A stretch of DNA of 7,546 bases from Saprospiraceae bacterium (GTDB lineage Bacteria; Bacteroidota; Bacteroidia; Chitinophagales; Saprospiraceae), in the NCBI GenBank assembly GCA_025455635.1, contig JALOMF010000191.1:1-7546 (forward strand), read 5' to 3'. This document shows positions 1-5,201 of the stretch, in pieces; within the stretch, counting starts at the first letter, position 1; each line of letters begins with the position of its first letter. Position numbers and translations under genes: made by a program. The notes under the pieces were generated by a model that did no database searches, was not told where the DNA came from, and saw only the letters and a list, made by a program, of their open reading frames with translations.

Positions 1-1
1 G

Positions 2-775
2 ATGCTTCAAAAACAATTGGTAGAGGCACAATCCGAGAAACTCTCGGAGCAGCTCCACATGCTCGAAAAATCCTACACAGAGCTGGAGCAGTTTTCCTAC
101 ATCGCCTCGCACGACCTGAAAAGCCCCTTGCGCACCATCGCCAGCTACGCCGGGCTGCTGAGGCGGCGGTACTCCAAGCAGTTCGACACTGACGCCAACG
201 AATTCATTGACTATATCGTGAAGGCCGCCAGCCACATGAACGACATCATCCGTGACCTGCTCGAATATGCTGGCATCAACAAGGAGCGAGAACTGGAAAG
301 CGTGGACATGCACGAAATCATCACGCTCGTCATGCAGAACCTTTCCGGCGAAATATCAGAGAGCCAAGCCGAAATCACGACCAACAAACTGCCCATCATC
401 ACAGCCCACCGAACAGGGGTGCTGCAATTGTTCCAGAACCTGATTGCGAACGCCATCAAGTTCCGCAGCGAAAAGCGCTCCTGCATCAGTGTGCAAGCCG
501 AAGATTGCGGAGCATACTGGCAGTTCACCGTCGCAGACAACGGCTTGGGCTTGGACGAGAGCTTCCAGGAAAAAGCCTTCCTGCCCTTCCAGCGGGTAAA
601 CTACCTCGACCGCCCCGGCACCGGCATGGGGCTTGCCATCTGCAAGAAGATAGTGCACCTGCACAAGGGCAAAATCTGGTACGAATCACAAATTGGTGCG
701 GGCACAACGTTCTATTTCACCTTTGCCAAAAACTTGGTGGAATTGGAAGACCAACCCAGCGCTTCAAAAAAATAG
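2..775 (+). CDS. Sensor histidine kinase, C-terminal part (HisKA + HATPase_c), 5' end outside window
   Basis: This is the catalytic end of a two-component sensor kinase, which autophosphorylates on His and passes phosphate to a response regulator. In the visible 257 residues: a coiled-coil linker (about 1-35); the H-box SHDLKSPLR with phospho-acceptor H37; a dimerisation helix to about 95; the N-box QNLIANAIKF (about 145-154); the G1 box DNGLGL (179-184); an F-box-like FLPFQR; the G2 box GTGMGLAICKKIV (from 206); and the G3 box GAGTTFYF. All catalytic boxes are intact. The sequence around the H-box (ELEQFSYIASHDLKSPLR) resembles PAS- or phytochrome-linked kinases. The first Met at base 2 starts mid coiled-coil with no sensor domain, so it is almost certainly internal and the gene begins left of the window. 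No response-regulator gene follows; the next element is a tRNA unit, so this is probably the last gene of its transcript. The signal sensed cannot be told. Confidence 0.93.
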   Translation: MLQKQLVEAQSEKLSEQLHMLEKSYTELEQFSYIASHDLKSPLRTIASYAGLLRRRYSKQFDTDANEFIDYIVKAASHMNDIIRDLLEYAGINKERELESVDMHEIITLVMQNLSGEISESQAEITTNKLPIITAHRTGVLQLFQNLIANAIKFRSEKRSCISVQAEDCGAYWQFTVADNGLGLDESFQEKAFLPFQRVNYLDRPGTGMGLAICKKIVHLHKGKIWYESQIGAGTTFYFTFAKNLVELEDQPSASKK

Positions 776-796
776 TGCAGAAATGCCCCTTCGGAT

Positions 797-829
797 TTTG
801 TATTGGTTTAAAAAAAGTCCTTACATTTG
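797..829 (+). promoter_or_regulatory. Bacteroidota-type promoter for the tRNA-Cys unit
   Basis: A -33 TTTG (797-800) and a -7 TACATTTG (822-829) are separated by 21 bases. The -7 box matches the Bacteroidota consensus TAnnTTTG exactly. A second TTG at 803-805 gives 16-base spacing. Transcription would start near 835, leaving a leader of about 115 bases before the mature tRNA. The start point is inferred. Confidence 0.65.
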
Positions 830-831
830 CA

Positions 832-938
832 TCCGCTAAAAAACAGGCATCAAGCGGACGCCTTTTTTACATAAAATTCCAAGTGCATGAAACCCAAACG
901 CCCTTCACGGCGTTAGACGATTCTGAAACTTTGGAATT
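832..938 (+). other. Structured leader upstream of tRNA-Cys (nested inverted repeats)
   Basis: Two structural blocks are visible. First, TCCGCT (832-837) pairs with AGCGGA (853-858). An alternative, AGGC (845-848) with GCCT (860-863), lies just before a run of six Ts (863-868) and could be a weak terminator. Second, a nested hairpin: outer arms AATTCCAAGT (875-884) and ACTTTGGAATT (928-938) pair with one bulged base, and inside them AACGCC (897-902) pairs perfectly with GGCGTT (909-914). The region would be transcribed from the 797-829 promoter. It may simply be a tRNA 5' leader removed by RNase P; an independent small RNA or attenuator is possible but unproven. Confidence 0.35.
887..916 (+). 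CDS. Possible 9-residue basic mini-ORF in the tRNA leader
   Basis: ATG at 887 opens a frame encoding MKPKRPSRR and ends at TAG 914-916. It spans the inner hairpin (897-914) of the leader and has no Shine-Dalgarno sequence. The peptide is strikingly basic, with five Lys/Arg in nine residues. A frame this short is readily expected by chance, and no Cys codon is present, so a cysteine-sensing leader peptide is not supported. It is listed as a low-confidence candidate only. Confidence 0.12.
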   Translation: MKPKRPSRR

Positions 939-951
939 CCCTTCCTTAAAT

Positions 952-1022
952 GGTCGGTTGGCCGAGTGGTTAGGCACAGCTCTGCAAAAGCTGCTACAGC
1001 GGTTCGAATCCGCTATCGACCT
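952..1022 (+). tRNA. tRNA-Cys (anticodon GCA)
   Basis: A complete cloverleaf can be folded by hand. The acceptor stem GGTCGGT (952-958) pairs with ATCGACC (1015-1021) with one G-T pair. The D-arm is GCC...GGC (961-963/973-975). The anticodon stem CAGCT/AGCTG (977-981/989-993) holds loop CTGCAAA with anticodon GCA at 984-986. A 4-base variable region follows, then T-stem AGCGG/CCGCT (998-1002/1010-1014) with loop TTCGAAT. The discriminator base is T1022, the U73 that cysteinyl-tRNA synthetase recognises. The 3' CCA is not encoded (CAG follows), so it must be added by the CCA-adding enzyme. This is a single-gene unit with its own promoter and terminator. Confidence 0.96.
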
Positions 1023-1033
1023 CAGATTTTTTC

Positions 1034-1073
1034 AAAAGCGTATGCTTCTTACTTGGAGCATACGCTTTTTTTT
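1034..1073 (+). terminator. Intrinsic terminator of the tRNA-Cys unit
   Basis: A perfect hairpin pairs AAAAGCGTATGCT (1034-1046) with AGCATACGCTTTT (1057-1069) around a 10-base loop, followed by an uninterrupted T-run to 1073. It starts 11 bases after the tRNA. The A-run on the 5' side means the hairpin could also terminate minus-strand transcription, but no minus-strand gene is evident here. Confidence 0.88.
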
Positions 1074-1102
1074 GTTGCATTACCGCTTCATGGTTAGCTT
1101 TG
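1071..1102 (+). promoter_or_regulatory. Bacteroidota-type promoter for the secreted-protein gene
   Basis: A -33 TTTG (1071-1074) and -7 TAGCTTTG (1095-1102) lie 20 bases apart; the -7 box is an exact TAnnTTTG match. The -33 box uses the last Ts of the upstream terminator. Transcription would start near 1108, giving a 5' UTR of about 28 bases to the ATG at 1136. This excludes the in-frame TTG at 1100 as the start, since it lies inside the -7 box. Confidence 0.65.
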
Positions 1103-1135
1103 CTTCGCAACACTTCACAAAACCACAACACCACC

Positions 1136-2413
1136 ATGCAAAAGACCTTGTTGCTTTCACTTTTATTTTTTCTGCCGAGATTACTTTTTGCGCAGTGGCA
1201 ATACTTGGATGCCACTATTACCACTAACGACGGCAGTAAAATCCAAGGCAAAATCGCCGCAGAGAACTGGGCAAAATCGCCCCGCACCATCGAGTTTGCC
1301 TCCAGCGGGGAGAACTGGAAAAAATATTCTGTGTCCGACCTACTTGGTTTTGTGGTCGTTAGGGAAGATGGGGCATCCCTATTCTTTGAACGCAAAGAAG
1401 TTGACATAGAGGTGTCGGCGATGCCTCTTACTTTAAGTCAACTTGAAACCACCCCAGAACTTCGTTTTCAACATGACACCGCTTGGATTCAATTGATTTA
1501 CAAAGGTGAATTGACGCTTTATAGCTTGACTGATAAAGTTGGTAAGCACCATCTTTTATTGTCCCATAACGGCAAGCCTCCTGTGGACTTGATAAATAAA
1601 GTATGGATAAAAGACCCGTTCAATAGCTCAGGTATTAGCAAAGTAGAACTTTACAAAAAGCAAATCCTCGAAATGGGAATGGACTGCCCTGAAGTAATTG
1701 ATTTGATTGTAAATGGCAACTTAGCAAAAAATAAGGCGTGGGAAATTAAGGATAGCTACATTATTCAGATTTGTGAGGCTTATGACCGATGCAAGGGATT
1801 GTTGCCGAGCTATAAATTCAAAAACGAAAAAAACAGCTTCGTTGTTAGTGCAATCATAGGGGGACACACATCAACTTATAACCCTGACCCTTTTTTAGAG
1901 AAAAGACTAACAGGATTGACCAATATTCATATTGGGCTAGGCTTGGATTATTTACTTCCCAAAACCAATCGAAGGGTATCATTTTACAATGAAGCTGTTG
2001 TTTATTATGATAACCAATTAATAGTTGACAACGATAACATAAAGCCTGATTTTCGGTCTGAGTTCACCTACAAATCATGGCAATTACTCATCTCGAATAT
2101 TTTTAAATTTCATATTTCTAAGCACCAGTATTCCCCTTCCATTCGTATCGGGGTGGTAAACAGGTTTAGATTTGAGCAAGAACTTTATTGGAAATATGCA
2201 CCAAAAGCTCAATTTTCAACGGCCAATAGCGCTGATTTCACTGCCGCAACAATGCGGCATGAACTCGGCACTACGATTGGTGTCTCGATGAAATATCATC
2301 GCTTTGAAATAGGACTCCGAGGCTACATGACGAAGGCAATAACGATTGGGCCTTTCTATAACACATCACTTTTTGCCGTCCAATTGTCCTACAAGCTTTC
2401 TCGAAACAACTAA
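1136..2413 (+). CDS. Secreted protein of unknown function with probable C-terminal outer-membrane beta-barrel
   Basis: I do not recognise a named family. The ATG at 1136 gives 425 aa and opens directly with a signal peptide: MQK, a Leu/Phe-rich core, then LLFAQ with likely cleavage around residues 19-20. An in-frame TTG at 1100 would add 12 polar residues before the signal peptide and overlaps the promoter, so it is rejected. Residues about 21-100 hold a small strand-rich segment (TNDGSKIQGKI ... SVSDLLGFVV) of a type I associate with periplasmic parts of Bacteroidota envelope proteins. Residues 170-225 are helical with Cys 184, 213 and 219. From about 233 to the end, alternating hydrophobic/polar strands with aromatic girdles, ending AVQLSYKLSRNN, suggest a barrel of roughly 8-10 strands. 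The second half is visibly AT-richer than neighbouring genes. It is probably monocistronic, and its stop codon overlaps that of convergent gatB. A surface or porin-like role is inference. Confidence 0.8.
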   Translation: MQKTLLLSLLFFLPRLLFAQWQYLDATITTNDGSKIQGKIAAENWAKSPRTIEFASSGENWKKYSVSDLLGFVVVREDGASLFFERKEVDIEVSAMPLTLSQLETTPELRFQHDTAWIQLIYKGELTLYSLTDKVGKHHLLLSHNGKPPVDLINKVWIKDPFNSSGISKVELYKKQILEMGMDCPEVIDLIVNGNLAKNKAWEIKDSYIIQICEAYDRCKGLLPSYKFKNEKNSFVVSAIIGGHTSTYNPDPFLEKRLTGLTNIHIGLGLDYLLPKTNRRVSFYNEAVVYYDNQLIVDNDNIKPDFRSEFTYKSWQLLISNIFKFHISKHQYSPSIRIGVVNRFRFEQELYWKYAPKAQFSTANSADFTAATMRHELGTTIGVSMKYHRFEIGLRGYMTKAITIGPFYNTSLFAVQLSYKLSRNN

Positions 2414-3864
2414 CCCAGCTTCCTCGCCACCACCTCGTTCGTCGCCTTAGGCTCTGCCTTGCCTTTGGAGGCCCGCATCACCTCGCCCATGAAAAAACCG
2501 ATGAGGCCCTTTTTGCCCTTCCGGTACTCAGCCACCTTGTCCGGGTTGGCGGCCAGCACCTCGTCCACGATTTTTTCCAGGAAATCCGAGTCGGAGCTTT
2601 GCAGCAGGTTCAGCTTTTGCGCCAGCGCAAGGGGCTGCTCCTTGGGCGACTTGACCAGCTCCGGGAACAGCCGCTGGTTGGCAATACTGGCGCTCACCTT
2701 GCCCTCCTCGATGAGCAAGAGGTAGGCCGCTAGTTGCTCCGCCGACACGGGGAAATCGCTGATATCGCTACCTGTTTCGGCCAGCCAAGGGCTTATTTTA
2801 TTGATAAAAAGGTTGGCCGCAGCTTTGCCCGCAACATTTTGCGAAGCACAAACTTTAGCTGTTTTTTCAAAAAAAGTTGCCGTTTCCCGCTCGTTCGTCA
2901 GCAGTCGAGCGTCATTTTCTGATAGGTCAAAATCGTTGGTGAACCGCTTAAAAAGCACCTGCGGGAGTTCCGGCAGCGTGTCCGCCACCTCGTCCACCCA
3001 CTGCTGCGTGAACACCACGGGCGGCAGGTCGGGGTCGGGGAAGTAGCGGTAGTCGTGGGCGCTCTCCTTGTCCCGCATGGGCGAGGTTTCGCCTGTGGTC
3101 GGGTTGAAGCTGAGGGAGGCACGTTGCACTTGGCCGCCGTTTTCCAGCAGGTCAATCTGCCGCTTCACCTCGAACTCGATGGCCTGCCTTGCGAAGCGCA
3201 TGGAGTTCATGTTCTTGATTTCACAGCGCTCGCCGAAGCCCGTGTCGCCTTTTTTCCGGACGGAAACGTTCACGTCGCAGCGCATGGAGCCTTCCTGCAT
3301 ATTGCCATCGGAGATGCCGAGGTAGCGGGCCAGTTGGCGCATGGCTGTCATGAAGGCGTCCACCTCCTCGCCGCTGTGCAGGTCGGGCTCGCTCACGATT
3401 TCGAGGAGCGGCACACCCGCACGGTTCAGGTCAATCATAGAGTGGCGGGGGCTGAGGTCGTGGATGCTCTTCCCGGCGTCCTCCTCCATGTGGATATGGT
3501 GGATGCGTACCGTTCGGCGGTAGCCGTCCATTTGCAGCTCCAGCGAGCCGCCCACGCACACGGGCAGGCGGTCTTGCGTGATTTGGTAGCCTTTCGGCAA
3601 ATCGGTGTAGAAATAGTTCTTCCGGTCGAAGCAGTTGCGCAAGCTGATGCGGCTGCCGAGCGCCAGGCCGAGCCGCACGGCGTACTCCACCTGCCGCTTG
3701 TTCAGCCGTGGCAGCGTGCCGGGATGCCCCAGCGAGATGGCACTGACATGCGTGTTCGGCTCACCGCCGAAGCTGGCGTCGTCGCTACAAAAAGCCTTGC
3801 TTTGCGTGGCGAGCTGGAGGTGTATTTCTAAGCCGATGACGGGTTCGTATGCTTCGTAATTCAT
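2410..3864 (-). CDS. gatB: Aspartyl/glutamyl-tRNA(Asn/Gln) amidotransferase subunit B
   Basis: GatB is the kinase/tRNA-binding subunit of the GatCAB complex, which converts Glu-tRNA(Gln) and/or Asp-tRNA(Asn) to the amidated forms using ATP and ammonia from GatA. Visible in 484 aa (normal for the family): VIGLEIHLQL (9-18); HMEEDAGK (125-132); the family signature DLNRAGVPLLEIVSEPD (145-161); NMQEGSMRCDVNVSVR (188-203); EIKNMNS (215-221); SAHDYRYFPDPDLPP (268-282); and a helical YqeY-like tRNA-binding tail from about 330. The ATG at 3864 is chosen because the homologous sequence starts there (MNYEAYEPVIGLEIH). The frame stays open up to 3948, but that extension lies upstream of the -7 element at 3890-3897 and is non-conserved in character. 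The Cys pairs common in many GatB proteins (as in VCPVCLG) are replaced here (VSAISLG), so the N-terminal zinc site is probably absent. gatA and gatC are not in the window. Confidence 0.97.
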   Translation of the reverse strand: MNYEAYEPVIGLEIHLQLATQSKAFCSDDASFGGEPNTHVSAISLGHPGTLPRLNKRQVEYAVRLGLALGSRISLRNCFDRKNYFYTDLPKGYQITQDRLPVCVGGSLELQMDGYRRTVRIHHIHMEEDAGKSIHDLSPRHSMIDLNRAGVPLLEIVSEPDLHSGEEVDAFMTAMRQLARYLGISDGNMQEGSMRCDVNVSVRKKGDTGFGERCEIKNMNSMRFARQAIEFEVKRQIDLLENGGQVQRASLSFNPTTGETSPMRDKESAHDYRYFPDPDLPPVVFTQQWVDEVADTLPELPQVLFKRFTNDFDLSENDARLLTNERETATFFEKTAKVCASQNVAGKAAANLFINKISPWLAETGSDISDFPVSAEQLAAYLLLIEEGKVSASIANQRLFPELVKSPKEQPLALAQKLNLLQSSDSDFLEKIVDEVLAANPDKVAEYRKGKKGLIGFFMGEVMRASKGKAEPKATNEVVARKLG

Positions 3865-3889
3865 GATTGTTTTTGGTGAAATGGTTTGG

Positions 3890-3917
3890 CAAAGGTAGGG
3901 GTTTGGTTGGTGTTGAA
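3890..3917 (-). promoter_or_regulatory. Promoter (-7 element) for gatB
   Basis: On the minus strand, TACCTTTG at 3897-3890 matches the TAnnTTTG -7 consensus exactly. A -33 partner is weak: TTC at 3917-3915, 17 bases upstream. Transcription would begin near 3884, giving a short A-rich 5' UTR of about 20 bases without a Shine-Dalgarno sequence. This supports ATG 3864 as the true gatB start. Confidence 0.5.
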
Positions 3918-3978
3918 CGAGTAAGGCATGAGTGAGTTTCATAACCATTTCAACAAGGCTGGCAAAAAATTTATGCAG

Positions 3979-4006
3979 ACAAATTTGTAGATATACATTT
4001 TTGTAT
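3979..4006 (+). promoter_or_regulatory. Candidate operator: two near-identical palindromic boxes
   Basis: ACAAATTTGT (3979-3988) is a perfect 10-base palindrome. ACATTTTTGT (3995-4004) matches it at 8 of 10 positions and sits within the inverted repeat ATACA-TTTT-TGTAT (3993-4006). Box starts are 16 bases apart. The first box covers the putative -33 element and the second lies in the spacer, a layout typical of repressor sites. In AT-rich DNA such palindromes can occur by chance, so this is only a candidate. Confidence 0.35.
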
Positions 4007-4015
4007 TTAAACTTG
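3984..4015 (+). promoter_or_regulatory. Candidate promoter for the ATPase operon
   Basis: A -33 TTTG (3984-3987), 20 bases, then TAAACTTG (4008-4015), which matches TAnnTTTG at all but one fixed position. Spacing equals that of the promoter at 1071-1102. Transcription would begin near 4021, about 14 bases before the ATG at 4035. An alternative -7-like TACATTTTTG at 3994-4003 is two bases too long. Confidence 0.45.
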
Positions 4016-4034
4016 CGGTCAAAATCAAGTAGTC

Positions 4035-5201
4035 ATGATAAAGAACAAATACGGACCACCTGTTGAGGGCGATGACTTTTTCGGAAGAGAAAGGGAAACG
4101 GAATATGTTTGGCAGCGCCTGATGGATGGCAACAACGTCATGTTTCCAGCACCTCGCCGAGTAGGAAAGTCCTCATTTGCCAAAAAACTGCTTGCCGTTG
4201 CAAAAGCAGATGGCTGGGACACGCTGGAAATCAACCTTGAAAAAGTGCACACGGAAGAAGCCTTTATGGCACTTTTTCTCGAAAAACTAAAAGACCTAAG
4301 CTTTTGGGGGCGAGTTAAGGACAAAGTCTCCAATTTGCTTGACGAGGTGAAAAGCCTAAAGCCCAAGCTTAAATATGAGGGCGTCGAAGTTGAATTGGAA
4401 TGGCAGCAAAAGCGGGCTGATATTTACAAAGCCATCAGCGATCTGCTCGACCATGACAAGCCTACGCTCATTTTCTTCGACGAACTAACAGTGCTGCTGA
4501 ACAGCATTGTGAGCGTAAACAGCCGAAAAAACGAAGCCGAAAACTTCCTGCATTGGCTTCGGGGAATCCGGCAGACAAGCGGCTCGAAAATCCGCTGGAT
4601 ATTCTGTAGCTCCATTGGCATCAGCAATTTCACCTTTTCCCACCAAATCACCGACGCCATCAACGACGTGCCGGAATACAAGCTGCTGGCTTTCGATGCT
4701 GAAACAAGCCTACGCTTGATAAAAGCCCTGGAAGAAAGCGCCAATATCGAACTGAACGACGAAATCCGGCAAGCCATGCTCGACAAGATTGGTTACCTAC
4801 TTCCTTTTTTCATCCAAATCCTTTTTGAAAGAATCAATTCATCCATCAAAGTGGAACAGGCCAAGGTGGACGAAAACTTGGTGGCCAATGCCTACCAAGA
4901 CCTCCTCGATGACGCTCACCTGAACACTTGGATTGAACGACTGCAAAAGCAATATGGCGATAAAATAGACGACGCTTTTGTGCTCTTACGCCATATTTGC
5001 CAAGAAAAAAAGGGGACCAAGCGGGACAACCTCCTCAACCTGATGCAAAGCCGCCACAACGACGCCGAGAAGGCCGAGCAACGCCTGAGCGCCCTCCTGC
5101 ACATGCTCCGCAACGACGGCTACCTCATGGATGAAGGCGGGCTGCATTTCTTCCGTTCACCACTTATCCGTGATTTCTGGTTTAAACGCCACGTATTATG
5201 A
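4035..5201 (+). CDS. STAND / archaeal-ATPase-type P-loop ATPase, short form (388 aa)
   Basis: This is a cytoplasmic P-loop NTPase with no signal peptide or membrane segment. Visible features: the FFGRERE box (15-21) that precedes the P-loop in archaeal ATPase_2/STAND proteins; Walker A at 39-47 (APRRVGKSS, with Ala in place of the usual first Gly); a charged insertion at about 85-130; Walker B TLIFFDEL (144-151, D149/E150); a sensor-1-like strand WIFCSS (188-193); a degenerate GxP-type helix GYLLPFFIQ (253-261); and a C-terminal winged-helix-like region (about 305-388) ending in FFRSPLIRDFWFKRHV, a tail I associate with this family. Walker B is canonical, so ATP hydrolysis is plausible. There is no repeat sensor or effector domain. 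Its TGA (5199-5201) overlaps the next gene's ATG, suggesting coupled translation and a joint complex (inference). ATG 4035 follows the promoter closely with no Shine-Dalgarno sequence. The specific function is unknown. Confidence 0.85.
   Translation: MIKNKYGPPVEGDDFFGRERETEYVWQRLMDGNNVMFPAPRRVGKSSFAKKLLAVAKADGWDTLEINLEKVHTEEAFMALFLEKLKDLSFWGRVKDKVSNLLDEVKSLKPKLKYEGVEVELEWQQKRADIYKAISDLLDHDKPTLIFFDELTVLLNSIVSVNSRKNEAENFLHWLRGIRQTSGSKIRWIFCSSIGISNFTFSHQITDAINDVPEYKLLAFDAETSLRLIKALEESANIELNDEIRQAMLDKIGYLLPFFIQILFERINSSIKVEQAKVDENLVANAYQDLLDDAHLNTWIERLQKQYGDKIDDAFVLLRHICQEKKGTKRDNLLNLMQSRHNDAEKAEQRLSALLHMLRNDGYLMDEGGLHFFRSPLIRDFWFKRHVL

Noticed and set aside
952..1022. tRNA-Cys as an integration site for a mobile element
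   Set aside because: No duplicated tRNA 3' end, integrase or recombinase gene was found in the window, so there is no direct support for an integrated element.
505..1227. A 240-codon plus-strand frame spanning the kinase end, the intergenic region and the tRNA
   Set aside because: It reads out of frame through the conserved kinase motifs, the tRNA and the terminator, and its product has no domain character. It is a shadow frame.
3055..3831. A 258-codon plus-strand frame antisense to gatB
   Set aside because: gatB is unambiguous on the opposite strand. The frame is a consequence of GC-rich codon bias, and its Ala/Val/His-rich product shows no recognisable motif.
3865..3948. N-terminal extension of gatB to the upstream in-frame ATG at 3948
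   Set aside because: The extra 28 residues precede the conserved GatB start, and the -7 element at 3890-3897 would put transcription initiation downstream of that ATG.
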